Shown here in pieces: positions 33,099-42,557 of a stretch of 64,000 bases of DNA (position 1 is the first letter of the stretch; each line of letters opens with the position of its first letter). Made by a program: the position numbers and the translations under genes. The notes under the pieces were generated by a model. The model had not been told where the DNA came from, ran no database searches, and saw only the letters and a program-made list of their open reading frames with translations. The stretch comes from Williamwhitmania taraxaci (GTDB taxonomy: Bacteria; Bacteroidota; Bacteroidia; Bacteroidales; Williamwhitmaniaceae): the NCBI RefSeq assembly GCF_900096565.1, contig NZ_FMYP01000008.1, positions 1-64,000 of the forward strand, read 5' to 3'.

Positions 33099-33896
33099 TT
33101 ATTCTATGAATATTGACCCTGCAAGGAAAAGTATGGCATTACCGCTTATCTCTACCCTGTCGTCACAAAGTTTACAGATCAAATGACCCTCTCTTTTCGA
33201 TATCTGCTTCGCGGTGAGTAATTCTTTCTTGAGCCTCTTGGCCCAGAAGGGTGTGAGCAGTGTGTGGGCCGATCCTGTAACCGGATCTTCGTCGATCCCC
33301 TCGCCGGGTGCAAAGTAGCGTGATACAAAATCGACTCCTTTCCCCGGTGCCGTGGCAATAACACCTATTGTTCCCAATAACTTTGATAGCATAGGAAAGT
33401 TTGGGTTCAGCAGCGCCACCTGCTCTTGACTTTCGAAGAGAAGAAGCAAATCGGAGGGACCTTGGTAAACCTCCAATGGTGCCATGCCCATAGCATTAAT
33501 GGTCTCTTCGCCAATGGCAGCTCCTCGCAGCGTTCCTGTTGGGAAGTTAAGCGTAAGGAGTTGATCGGTTTTGCGCACCGACAGGTTGCCTGCTCGGGGC
33601 GAAACGAATAGTATTTCCTTTGCATCGGGTTCGAAAAACTCGAAGAGAACAAAGGCTGAGGCAAGTGTTGCGTGGCCGCAAAGGTTTACCTCTACCGTTG
33701 GTGTAAACCAACGGATGGCATATTCTCCTGTGTTTTTTTTAATTACAAAGGCAGTTTCGGAGAGGTTGTTCTCGGCAGCAATGCTCTGCATTTGGTTGTC
33801 GGACCGCCATTCGTTGAGGATGCATACTGCCGCAGGATTTCCACGGAACAGCTTGTCGGTAAACGCATCTACTTGAAATATTTTTATCTCTTGCAT
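33099..33896 (-). CDS. PhzF-family isomerase-like protein
   Basis: 265 residues, somewhat shorter than the usual about 280-300. The PhzF/DapF-like fold is marked by 'VDAFTDKLFRGNPAAVCIL' at the start, the catalytic Glu in 'NNLSETAFV', 'RWFTPTVEVNLCGHATLA' near residue 70, and the C-terminal 'DEDPVTGSAHTLL'. All family signature boxes are present. PhzF isomerises an intermediate in phenazine synthesis, but most family members have other, unknown roles, and no phenazine genes are nearby. It lies 36 bp upstream of the histidine kinase gene on the same strand, so the two may be co-transcribed. Confidence 0.92.
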   Translation of the reverse strand: MQEIKIFQVDAFTDKLFRGNPAAVCILNEWRSDNQMQSIAAENNLSETAFVIKKNTGEYAIRWFTPTVEVNLCGHATLASAFVLFEFFEPDAKEILFVSPRAGNLSVRKTDQLLTLNFPTGTLRGAAIGEETINAMGMAPLEVYQGPSDLLLLFESQEQVALLNPNFPMLSKLLGTIGVIATAPGKGVDFVSRYFAPGEGIDEDPVTGSAHTLLTPFWAKRLKKELLTAKQISKREGHLICKLCDDRVEISGNAILFLAGSIFIE

Positions 33897-34321
33897 CTTT
33901 TTTGTGTTGGCTATACCTCATAAAAATAGTAGAATTATTAATACAAATCGGGTCTGTTGGTCAATCGACATATATTGAAAGATTCCTTATAGGAAGTTAT
34001 CTGAAGGAAAAGCAGTTAGTTTTATCGGACTTCTAGAGAAACGACCTATCCTCGGAAGAAACAAATGGTTGATAGAGTTGGGCTATGTTAGGTCGTTACC
34101 GTTTAAGAAGTTATCGTAATCGTCGAATTACTGCAAGTATATTGACGTTATCACCGTTTATAATAATAGTATAGATCTTGCCAGATTGCGTTCCTGATTG
34201 CCAAAAATCCCAAAAATAAGGCATGGTATTTTATATCTTTGTTTTCTCGCTTAAAATCGTTTAATTTACGTCATTGTCGCATATTGTATGCCATGGCATA
34301 TTAACTGAAATACACCATTCC
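33897..34321. other. Intergenic region upstream of sensor B
   Basis: Divergent promoter region. A 9-bp inverted repeat AACGACCTA/TAGGTCGTT (34040-34048 with 34089-34097, 40-nt loop) is the only structure I see besides the -7 element at 34234-34241. Confidence 0.4.
34234..34241 (+). promoter_or_regulatory. -7 element of sensor B
   Basis: TATCTTTG matches TAnnTTTG and lies 80 bp before the preferred ATG. No TTG at -33 distance. Confidence 0.4.
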
Positions 34322-36640
34322 ATGAAGCTTAATCTCAACATACAACAGAGGATTCAGCTGTTTGTGACCCTTTCGGTTGCATTAATTTTTGGACTAGGAC
34401 TTGCCTTTATTGGCAATAAGGCCATTAAAACAGCACGGCGCAACGCCGTTGAGCTTACCCAAGAAACGCTCCAGAAATACTCTCTCGATATCGAAAAACA
34501 GATGGGCGCCGATATGGAATCGGTAAAAACCCTTTCACAGGCAGTTAGCATCTACAAGACTTTCCCAGGCGATTCATGGAAACCGGTTGTACAAAATATG
34601 TATAAAGCTGTGCTTCGTGCCAACGAAAATGTACTGAGCGTTTGGGATTCCTGGGAGCTTAATGTAATTGACTCCTCTTACACGAAACCATATGGACGCT
34701 ACGTTTATGAGGTTTATCGTGAAGGGAGTGAACTCAAAGAGAACCAAATGTTCAAGAGTATGGATGGCGATCCACCGCTCTATATCTTTAATAAAACCGA
34801 GGGTCAGCAAGGATTCGAAACCATAAATGTTCCCTATTTCTATACCTATACTGGGCGCCAGGAAGATAATATCTTGATGACTAGTCTGGTTTCCCCAATT
34901 CTGGTTAAGAATAAGTTTACAGGAGTAGTTGGTTTCGATATTAGTTTGGAGCGATTCCAAAACCTGGTTAGAACCATACAACCTTTTGAGGGAAGTTACG
35001 CAGTGCTTATATCTACCGACCTAAAGTATGTAGGGCATCTCGATCAAACAAAACTTGGACAAGATATTGCCGAAGATTTTCCCGAAGATTTTGTGATGCA
35101 GGGAATGGATGTTAAGATCCAAAACGGTGAAAAGTTCAATTTCTTTGGGAATGGACCCGACGGTAATAGTTACTACTTTGCCTTCAACCCGGTTTGGGTC
35201 GAAAAGGCTAGGACTCCTTGGATGCTTGGTATTGCCGTTCCGAAGTCGACTATGCTCGCCGATGCACGAAGCACCACATGGGCACTTGTTATCGTTGGGT
35301 TGATTGGCTTACTTGCTATTTCGTTGTTGGTTTGGTGGATTTCTCGCCAGATTACCGCCAATATTTTAGGTGTAACTAACTTGCTTGGAAAACTCTCAAA
35401 AGGTCATTTGGATAGTTCCATGACCGTGGATATTCATACTTCTGACGAGATTGGAATTATGGCAGAGGCGCTCAACGACTCGGTTGTTGGGCTACTCAAA
35501 AAAGTTGAATTTGCTAAGAAAATTGGTACCGGTCAGCTTAATACAAACCTCGAACTCCTAAGCGAAGAGGATGAACTTGGTACAGCCTTAGTGGAAATGC
35601 AGCGCAGCCTGCTCGCCGCGAAGGAAGAAGAGGAAAAGCGCCTTGTAGAAGAAGACCAACGGAGCTGGACTAATGAGGGGCTAGCTAAGTTTGGAGATAT
35701 TCTTCGCCAAAACAATGATAACTTAGATAACCTAGCCAACAGCATATTGAGTAACCTTATTACTTATGTGGGAGCCAATCAGGGTGGTGTGTTTATTTAT
35801 AACGACGACGATAAGGGTAATGAATTTTACCAAATGGTTGCAGCCTATGCTTACGACCGGAAGAAATTTCTGAAAAAGGATGTGTTGGTTGGTGAAGGAC
35901 TGGTAGGAACATCGGTTCTCGAAAAGAAAACCATCTACATGACTAACGTCCCTGAAAACTATATTCAAATAACCTCAGGAACAGGGGAGGCTCGTCCTCG
36001 CTGCCTGCTCATTGTGCCGCTTCTCATCGAAGAAAACGTCCTTGGCGTAATTGAGATGGCATCCTTCACTCTGTTGGAACCCTACAAAATTGAATTTGTA
36101 GAGAAGGTTGGCCAGAGTATCGCCTCCACGCTTCAGTCGGTAAGAATTAATCTTCGAACCCAAGCATTGCTCAATCGCTCGCAGCAGCAAGCCGAAGAGT
36201 TGTCGGCTCAGGAAGAGGAAATGCGCCAGAATATGGAGGAGTTGCAAGCAACCCAAGAGGAATCGGCACGCAAGGGAAATGAGATGCAGAGCTACATTGA
36301 GGCCCTGAATACCTCTACCTATGTTGTGGAGTACGATCCCGATGGCACCATAATTAATGTTAACGATCTCTTCCTTGAACTGCTCGGGTTGGGTCGTGAG
36401 GAGGTGGTGGGCACGCACCATAGCGATAAACTCCAGCTCTCCAGCATCCAGCAAAAGGAGTATGATAAGTTCTGGATGGATCTTCGGGCCGGACGTCAGC
36501 GCAAGGAGACCAATTCATTTAAGGTGGCAGGAGTATCCTATACTTTTGAGGAAACCTATACCCCAATACGGGATGAGTCGGGGCTGATTTATAAGATTCT
36601 GAAGATAGCCAACAACATTGCCTCAAAGGGACATAAGTAA
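34322..36640 (+). CDS. Kinase-less membrane sensor B (dCache-HAMP-HAMP-GAF-coiled coil-PAS)
   Basis: 772 residues from the ATG at 34322 (MKLNLN), which places the TM helix at residues about 13-32; the in-frame ATG at 34274 would add 16 unlike residues. Order matches sensor A: TM, periplasmic double Cache with 'WDSWEL', 'KPYGR' and 'IQPFEGSYAV', second TM (about 325-345), HAMP, second HAMP-like unit, GAF (about 480-620, 'ANQGGVFIYNDDD', 'GEGLVGTSVLEKKTIYM'), coiled coil with EEEMRQNMEELQATQEES, and C-terminal PAS ending 'ILKIANNIA'. No enzymatic or MCP output. The dGTPase gene starts 4 bp after its stop. Confidence 0.85.
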   Translation: MKLNLNIQQRIQLFVTLSVALIFGLGLAFIGNKAIKTARRNAVELTQETLQKYSLDIEKQMGADMESVKTLSQAVSIYKTFPGDSWKPVVQNMYKAVLRANENVLSVWDSWELNVIDSSYTKPYGRYVYEVYREGSELKENQMFKSMDGDPPLYIFNKTEGQQGFETINVPYFYTYTGRQEDNILMTSLVSPILVKNKFTGVVGFDISLERFQNLVRTIQPFEGSYAVLISTDLKYVGHLDQTKLGQDIAEDFPEDFVMQGMDVKIQNGEKFNFFGNGPDGNSYYFAFNPVWVEKARTPWMLGIAVPKSTMLADARSTTWALVIVGLIGLLAISLLVWWISRQITANILGVTNLLGKLSKGHLDSSMTVDIHTSDEIGIMAEALNDSVVGLLKKVEFAKKIGTGQLNTNLELLSEEDELGTALVEMQRSLLAAKEEEEKRLVEEDQRSWTNEGLAKFGDILRQNNDNLDNLANSILSNLITYVGANQGGVFIYNDDDKGNEFYQMVAAYAYDRKKFLKKDVLVGEGLVGTSVLEKKTIYMTNVPENYIQITSGTGEARPRCLLIVPLLIEENVLGVIEMASFTLLEPYKIEFVEKVGQSIASTLQSVRINLRTQALLNRSQQQAEELSAQEEEMRQNMEELQATQEESARKGNEMQSYIEALNTSTYVVEYDPDGTIINVNDLFLELLGLGREEVVGTHHSDKLQLSSIQQKEYDKFWMDLRAGRQRKETNSFKVAGVSYTFEETYTPIRDESGLIYKILKIANNIASKGHK

Positions 36641-36644
36641 GCTA

Positions 36645-37982
36645 ATGTTGGAATGGAATAGGTTGCTGATGCCCACGCGGCTTGGCAAGGAGGAGGAAGT
36701 CTTACCCGAACAGGAAATCCTTGGCCGCACGCATTTTCAGCGCGACTACGACCGCTTGATATTTTCGTCGCCGTTTCGTCGGCTGCAGAATAAAACACAG
36801 GTTTTTCCGCTGCCCGGCAGCGTTTTTGTGCACAACCGCCTCACCCATAGCCTAGAGGTGGCTAGCGTGGGTCGATCGCTCGGAACAATTGTCTATGAGA
36901 AATTACATCGGCAGCTGGGGAGTAGCGGTCTCGAAATGCCAATAATTGTTGCAACGGCATGCCTAGCTCATGATTTGGGCAATCCGCCATTTGGCCATTC
37001 CGGCGAGGACGCCATCCGCCATTTCTTTAAACAAAACCGCGATAAATTTCAGAATCGCCTCACCGCATCCGAAATATCAGACTTGGAATGGTTCGAGGGC
37101 AACGCCAACTCTCTGCGATTGCTTACCCACACCTTTAAGGGCCGACGTTCGGGTGGATTTGGTCTTAGCTACGCCACCCTAGCCTCGCTGGTTAAGTATC
37201 CATGGGAATCAATATCGATGCCCGAGGGGAAGAAGAAGTATGGCTACTTTCAGGCAGAGAAGGCCATTTTCGAGCAGATTGCGGCCGCTACGGGACTGGA
37301 ACGACACGTTGGGCAGGATTCCTTTTGTCGCCACCCATTGGTATACCTAGTGGAGGCCGCCGACGACATTTGCTACAATATCATGGACCTTGAGGATGCG
37401 CATAAGCTCTCCATCCTCTCCTCCGAAAAGGTGATGGCTCTGCTCATGGCTTTTTTTGAAGGTTCCTCCAATGCCGGAATGCGCAAAAAAATAGACGAAA
37501 CGCTAAAGACCGTAACCGATAGCAACGAGCAGGTTTCCTACCTGCGCGCATTGGTTATAAGCAAGCTGGTGGCCGAATGTGGGGAAGTTTTTGTTCGGAA
37601 TATGCCTTTGATTATGGACGGAAAGCCTACCGATCCCTTGCTGAAAGGGTTGTGCCCCGAAAGCCTAGCGGCCATTAAAACCATAGCTCAGTTTTCGGTA
37701 AAGGAGATCTACAACCACCGTACGGTGGTGGAGATTGAGCTCGCCGGGTTTAAGATACTCACCACCCTACTCGAAATATTTACCAATGCCCTGCTGCATC
37801 CTGAGAGCGACTACTCGCGCAAGCTACTTACACGCATTCCCGAGCAGTACGATTTGGATAACGAAAGCCTTTATCTAAACCTGCTCTCCATCGTCGACTT
37901 TGTATCGGGCATGACAGATACCTACGCGCTGGAACTCTATCAAAACTTAACGGGAATAAGCATTCCTGGGATTTCTAGGTGA
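36645..37982 (+). CDS. dgt: Deoxyguanosinetriphosphate triphosphohydrolase-like protein
   Basis: 445 residues from the ATG at 36645; the alternative start at 36618 would overlap the previous gene. An HD-domain dNTPase of the Dgt family, which splits dGTP or other dNTPs to deoxynucleoside and triphosphate. Visible: 'RTHFQRDYDRLIFSSPFRRL' at the N-terminus, the metal site His in 'VHNRLTHSLEVA', the HD pair 'LAHDLGNPPFGHSGE' near residue 115, and the distal Asp in 'VEAADDICYNIMD'. The motif set is complete. It starts 4 bp behind sensor B, so the two are probably one transcript, linking a membrane sensor with nucleotide pools. Confidence 0.93.
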   Translation: MLEWNRLLMPTRLGKEEEVLPEQEILGRTHFQRDYDRLIFSSPFRRLQNKTQVFPLPGSVFVHNRLTHSLEVASVGRSLGTIVYEKLHRQLGSSGLEMPIIVATACLAHDLGNPPFGHSGEDAIRHFFKQNRDKFQNRLTASEISDLEWFEGNANSLRLLTHTFKGRRSGGFGLSYATLASLVKYPWESISMPEGKKKYGYFQAEKAIFEQIAAATGLERHVGQDSFCRHPLVYLVEAADDICYNIMDLEDAHKLSILSSEKVMALLMAFFEGSSNAGMRKKIDETLKTVTDSNEQVSYLRALVISKLVAECGEVFVRNMPLIMDGKPTDPLLKGLCPESLAAIKTIAQFSVKEIYNHRTVVEIELAGFKILTTLLEIFTNALLHPESDYSRKLLTRIPEQYDLDNESLYLNLLSIVDFVSGMTDTYALELYQNLTGISIPGISR

Positions 37983-38027
37983 GAAGAGGGAATCCTTGTC
38001 AGGTAGGTGGCTTTGGTAAGGGTTTAA

Positions 38028-39389
38028 CTAAAAGCCGATTTTTTTCACTCCCGGAGCCGCAATGAACGATTTTATAATCGTTCGGGCATCTCGGTTGTCG
38101 GGAAAGGATTTAATGCAGTCGTGGAGCATAGAAACGTCCGAAAGGGAGTTCTTTTCGCAGAAACCCCAGCCCATAAGTTTTCCACACTCTATCTTCACTA
38201 CGGTTACTTTTTCGGGGTCGGGGCCTTTGTCTAGCAAGAAGAATGAGGCTTGCGGCAAGTCCGATTTTGTTATGGCTTCGTTCACTCGCCGGTTGTAGTC
38301 GGCCGGGAGTTCCTCTCCCTTGCAGGCCCCTCGGCAAAGTCCAATCTGGTTGTGGAAACAACCTTCGGATGCGGTATAAAGTCCGCAAAGCTTTTGGCAG
38401 AGGGCAAACTCTTCCACCATACGGAGCAGGGATTTTTGTCCGGCGGCGATAGAGGCAAAAGAGGAAATTACAGTTCCCTCTTCGGGTTTTGTGCTTATCT
38501 TGAGGTTGAGGTATCCATTGGAATCGGTGGTTGCGAATAGGCTACTGCTGGTTCCTTTTCGCCGTTGAGCGCGGTTGTAAACCGGTATTTCCTGCTTGAT
38601 GTTATAGGACTCCAACAGGAGTGCCACCATTTCGCTTCCGGTTATCTCCCAAGTAATATCGGCCGTGGCACTGACCATCTCCGTGTCTCTACGCGATTTT
38701 GCGCCTGTAATGTGTTGTGCTATACGGCTGCGGATGTTTAGACTTTTTCCAATGTAAATGATTTCACCCTTGTCGTTCCAGAAAAAGTAAACCCCGGTTT
38801 CGTCGGGGAGGGCTCCTAACACCGTTGAGGTAATGTTGGGGTGTAACTTTTCGCGCGACACTACACTCCCGTTAACTGGAATGATCTCTTCGCCCTTGTT
38901 CTTCTCCAATAATAGTCGAAGAAGCTTTACGGTGGCTAATGCGTCACCCGAGGCTCGGTGTCGGTCTTCGAGCTGAATTTGGAGCGATTGGCATAGGTTG
39001 CCTAGGCTGTAGGATGGAAGCCCCGGAATTAGCTTGCGGGTCCAACGAACGGTGCATAGAGTGGAGCGGTTGTAGGTATATCCCAGTCTGCGGTACTCAT
39101 TTCTAACAAAACCGTAGTCGAAGGGAGCATTATGGGCAACAAAAACTGCACCTTCGGTGAGTTTAACAAGTTTTTTTGCCACCTCGTAGAATTTTGGTGC
39201 GTTAGCTACCATGGCATTGGTTATGCTGGTAAGCGCGGTTATGTATGGCGGAATGTTTGTTTCCGGATCGATAAGGGTAACTAATTCGTCTATTACGGTC
39301 TCACCATCGTACAGATAGGCGGCAATTTCAATTATTCGGTCGTGGAGGGGATTTCCACCGCTGGTTTCAATATCTACAACAACGTACAT
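38028..39389 (-). CDS. DEDDh exonuclease fused to a GIY-YIG (UvrC/Cho-like) nuclease
   Basis: 453 residues from the ATG at 39389 (MYVVVD), where the exonuclease fold begins; the upstream ATG at 39440 would add 17 residues. Residues 1-165 form a DnaQ/epsilon-like 3'-5' exonuclease with 'VVVDIETSGG', 'FVAHNAPFDYGFV' and 'HRASGDALAT'. Residues about 190-275 form a GIY-YIG nuclease with 'DETGVYFFWNDKGEIIYIGKSLNIRSRI'. The C-terminal half has Cys residues (CQKLC, CFHNQIGLCRGAC) as in UvrC-type proteins. The fusion is known from several phyla and is thought to serve DNA repair. It is convergent with dgt. Confidence 0.92.
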   Translation of the reverse strand: MYVVVDIETSGGNPLHDRIIEIAAYLYDGETVIDELVTLIDPETNIPPYITALTSITNAMVANAPKFYEVAKKLVKLTEGAVFVAHNAPFDYGFVRNEYRRLGYTYNRSTLCTVRWTRKLIPGLPSYSLGNLCQSLQIQLEDRHRASGDALATVKLLRLLLEKNKGEEIIPVNGSVVSREKLHPNITSTVLGALPDETGVYFFWNDKGEIIYIGKSLNIRSRIAQHITGAKSRRDTEMVSATADITWEITGSEMVALLLESYNIKQEIPVYNRAQRRKGTSSSLFATTDSNGYLNLKISTKPEEGTVISSFASIAAGQKSLLRMVEEFALCQKLCGLYTASEGCFHNQIGLCRGACKGEELPADYNRRVNEAITKSDLPQASFFLLDKGPDPEKVTVVKIECGKLMGWGFCEKNSLSDVSMLHDCIKSFPDNRDARTIIKSFIAAPGVKKIGF

Positions 39390-39491
39390 AGTATGAATGC
39401 AAAAAGCAGCCGCTGGTTTAAGTATACAACGGCTGCTCAAGTTTTTAGTTACGAATGATTTGTGGAGAATTACAATTCAAATAATCGTTAA

Positions 39492-42254
39492 TTATCCGTT
39501 TTTTACAGCAATGCAAATTACCTTTTCAACAATGCCTTCGCTGTTGGTTACAGGTGAGTAGGTTTCGCTGAGGGTTATTTTTTTACCATTTTGTGTCCCG
39601 GTGTAGTTCCGGTTTACAACGATACCTCTTAGCAAGTCGGCCCAGAACTCCTTTTGTGCTTCTGCTGTTTCGTTCATTGCAAAGAGCTCGTTCTGGTGTT
39701 TTCCCAAAACATCAATGGACGATTTTCCAAGCAACTCCAGCATAGCATTGTTTGCGGAGATTAGGATTCCTTTTGTTGAGTAGTGGGCTACTAATGTGTT
39801 AATATTGATTGCCGTGGCTAGCGCTTTGTATTCATTATCTTGGGCTTCCACTTTTTTGCGCAGGGTGTCGGCTTCATTTGCCTTCTCGTTTGCAATTATT
39901 TCGGCTTGTTTTAGTTCCGTAACAATTTTGCTAATACCCCAAACCCCAACCACATCTCCAAGATCGTCGAATAGGGGCATTTTAGTTGTTGATACCCACT
40001 GCTCACGCCCATCGTCGAACTGTTCGTGTACCACATGGTCGAGCACGGGTTTTAGGGTGGTCATGATTTCTCGCTCCTCATTGAATGCTTTTTGAGCATG
40101 CTCCTTGGAGTGGAAATCGAAGTCGCTTTTTCCAATTAGGTCTTCGGTTGATTCGGCCTGGAATAGTTTCACCATCGATTTGCTAATTCGAATAAACTGG
40201 CTGTTATTGTCCTTGAAGTAAACAAAGTCGGGGATGTTGAGCATGAGGGCATCCAGGAGAGCTTTTTCGTGCCTCATTTGGTCTTTTAAGCTCTCTTGAT
40301 CGTGCCGCTTACGCTCGGTTTCCTCTTGAATGGCTTGAAGCTCCTCTATGTTTTGGCGCATCTCCTCCTCTTGAGCAGCCAACTCTTCGGCTTGCTGCTG
40401 AGCTTTTGCAAGTAATTCGGAAGTGCGAATATTGATTTTTGCTGTGGAGATTGTTGCTGCAATACTTTCGGATACCTTTTCCACAAAGGCTATTTGGTGC
40501 TCCGAAAACTCTGAGAATCCTGCAATTTCAATAACACCGTAAATGGTTTCGTTTACCTGCATTGGAATGAGAAGCAATTCAGCGGGATTTTCTTTCCCTA
40601 ATCCGGATGTAATGGAGATGTAGTTGTTGGGGACTTTAGTCATGTAGATGCGCTTCTTTTCTTGGAAGCAACGACCTATCATGCCTTCGCCCAACTCAAT
40701 AGTTTTTTCCAAATACTTACGCCTATCGTAGGCATAACTGGCTGTCATTTCAATCAAGGAGTGGTCTGGATCGGTGTCGTTTATGACAAAAATTCCCCCT
40801 TGGTTAGCCCCAAGGTAGTTTACTAGATTTTGAATAATCTCGTAGGAAAGTTCTTCGATATTGTCGTTGTTGCGGCGGAGAATTTCTCCGAAGAGGGCCA
40901 TTCCGCTTGTGGCCCAGCCTTGGCGTTGCTCCTCTTCTTTTCGGAGAAGTTCATTCTGGTTTGCTTCCTTTAGGCTGTGTCGCATATCGAGCAGCGATTG
41001 TCCCAATAAATCTTGAGGCCCTAGCAGCTTAAATTCTGCATCGAGGTTGCCGTTGCCAATTTCCCGTGCGAATACCTCAGCGTTGTTGAGGCCATCGATG
41101 AGGTTGTTCATGGAGTTGCCCAGCTCTTCCAGCTCATCGCCGGTGGTTATAACAACCTTTTTATCGGCATCAATATCGCCCTTGGCCATAATGTTGAGTA
41201 AATCTCGGATGGAGAGCAATGGATTTATGATGTTTCGGGCAATTAGCCAAACAACAATTCCAAGAACTCCTAGGCCAAGTATAATTACAAAAAACGAAAA
41301 GTAGAGCAAGTCAGTGGCTGGTTTCATAATCTCATCAACTGGGACGAAAAGCCCAAGAGACCAAGATTGCTTGGCTTCACCTACTTTAATTGGTCGAAGA
41401 ACGGTGTAGTCGTTTCTTTCGTTGTTCTCGGAGAAAAACTCGGTACCAAAACCGTCAGTAATTCTTTTGTCGAGTTTGTGTTCAGATGTGATTTGCGGGT
41501 ACACTTCCATCAATTTCTTTCCTACCAGCGATGGGTCAGTATGGGCAATAATAGTACCGTCGTTACCTATCAAGAATGCCACTGTGCCTTCATAAGGCTT
41601 TATGGTGACTATTAAGTCCTGAAACTTCGATAAAATAATGTCTACCCCAACCAGTCCGGCAAACTTGCTTCCGCTATTTATGGGCGTGCAAATGCTGGTA
41701 AGTAGAATTTCTGGTCCCTTGTTTATGGCGTATGGATATGGGTCGATAATTGCTTGCTTGTTCTCTGTTTTTATTTTGTAGTAGCTGCTGGTGAGTATGT
41801 TTCCTGCTGTATCTTTGAGTTCTACACTGCTTAAAATATCTCCATGATCTTCGTAAACAGTTGTGGCAACTCTTCCATAATCTTTAGTGTAGCCGGAATA
41901 CAGAGCAGAATATTCCCAACTCATCCATGTGTAGAGGTATTTACTATTTTTCTTTTTGGCAGTACGCAATACATCGAGGTAGATGGAATCGCGCTGTGAT
42001 GGCGCTAATTTATTGAAACCACTCATTGACTGAGCCATTGCACGGGTAAAGCCCAGATCGCCTTCGAGATCGGCTTGTATAAGCGCTGCTTGCTTTTCGG
42101 CTTCGAGGGTAACCGCCGCAATTGCACCGTTTACGGCCATCTGGCGAATTTTATAGCCAACAGAAATGCCTAACATAACGATCACCAATGTGCCGGTAAG
42201 GATAACCAGCACCAGCATTTTGGTGGAGAGCTTTAATTTTTTGAATGATATCAT
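39492..42254 (-). CDS. Kinase-less membrane sensor C (dCache-HAMP-HAMP-GAF-coiled coil-PAS-PAS)
   Basis: 920 residues from the ATG at 42254 (MISFKK), which gives a standard short N-terminus before the TM helix (about 12-35); the ATG at 42356 adds 34 unlike residues. Periplasmic double Cache (about 50-310) with 'WMSWEY' and 'IKPYEGTVAF', second TM (about 320-345), HAMP, second HAMP-like unit, GAF (about 480-620, 'ANQGGIFVIND', 'GEGMIGRCFQEKKRIYM'), coiled coil with EEEMRQNIEELQAIQEE, PAS 1 ('IPDFVYFKDNNSQFIR') and PAS 2 (ending 'KVICIAVKNG'). It differs from A and B by the extra PAS. No kinase or other output domain. Divergent from the LytS-type kinase gene. Confidence 0.85.
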   Translation of the reverse strand: MISFKKLKLSTKMLVLVILTGTLVIVMLGISVGYKIRQMAVNGAIAAVTLEAEKQAALIQADLEGDLGFTRAMAQSMSGFNKLAPSQRDSIYLDVLRTAKKKNSKYLYTWMSWEYSALYSGYTKDYGRVATTVYEDHGDILSSVELKDTAGNILTSSYYKIKTENKQAIIDPYPYAINKGPEILLTSICTPINSGSKFAGLVGVDIILSKFQDLIVTIKPYEGTVAFLIGNDGTIIAHTDPSLVGKKLMEVYPQITSEHKLDKRITDGFGTEFFSENNERNDYTVLRPIKVGEAKQSWSLGLFVPVDEIMKPATDLLYFSFFVIILGLGVLGIVVWLIARNIINPLLSIRDLLNIMAKGDIDADKKVVITTGDELEELGNSMNNLIDGLNNAEVFAREIGNGNLDAEFKLLGPQDLLGQSLLDMRHSLKEANQNELLRKEEEQRQGWATSGMALFGEILRRNNDNIEELSYEIIQNLVNYLGANQGGIFVINDTDPDHSLIEMTASYAYDRRKYLEKTIELGEGMIGRCFQEKKRIYMTKVPNNYISITSGLGKENPAELLLIPMQVNETIYGVIEIAGFSEFSEHQIAFVEKVSESIAATISTAKINIRTSELLAKAQQQAEELAAQEEEMRQNIEELQAIQEETERKRHDQESLKDQMRHEKALLDALMLNIPDFVYFKDNNSQFIRISKSMVKLFQAESTEDLIGKSDFDFHSKEHAQKAFNEEREIMTTLKPVLDHVVHEQFDDGREQWVSTTKMPLFDDLGDVVGVWGISKIVTELKQAEIIANEKANEADTLRKKVEAQDNEYKALATAININTLVAHYSTKGILISANNAMLELLGKSSIDVLGKHQNELFAMNETAEAQKEFWADLLRGIVVNRNYTGTQNGKKITLSETYSPVTNSEGIVEKVICIAVKNG

Positions 42255-42557
42255 CTTCCCGAGGATTATGTTCGGTTTACAAAAAAAAGCATGATAGCGT
42301 AAGGGTTTTACTGCCCAAACTATCAGGGCGAAATATAAACAAAATTGGCGATGCAATTGAAGTTATCATCTCCGGTTAAAAATATGAAATGTTTTACTAC
42401 CGTGGTGCCATTGGGCTTATTTCTTTTAGTCATTATTATCTAATGCTTTTCTTGGTAGCAAGCAGCACTCCTTGTTTCGACCATTAACGGTTAGTTTTTG
42501 TAAGGAATATATACATCTGGTTATTAATTAGTATCTTCCGTAAAATTAAAATCCTAA
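42255..42557. other. Divergent promoter region of sensor C and the LytS-type kinase
   Basis: About 300 bp of AT-rich DNA between divergent genes. I found no full promoter pair and no copy of the TTAGCGCATCT repeat seen downstream of the LytTR gene. Confidence 0.35.

Noticed and set aside
34040-34097. Riboswitch or terminator at the AACGACCTA inverted repeat
   Set aside because: A 9-bp stem with a 40-nt loop, no T run and no conserved riboswitch sequence.
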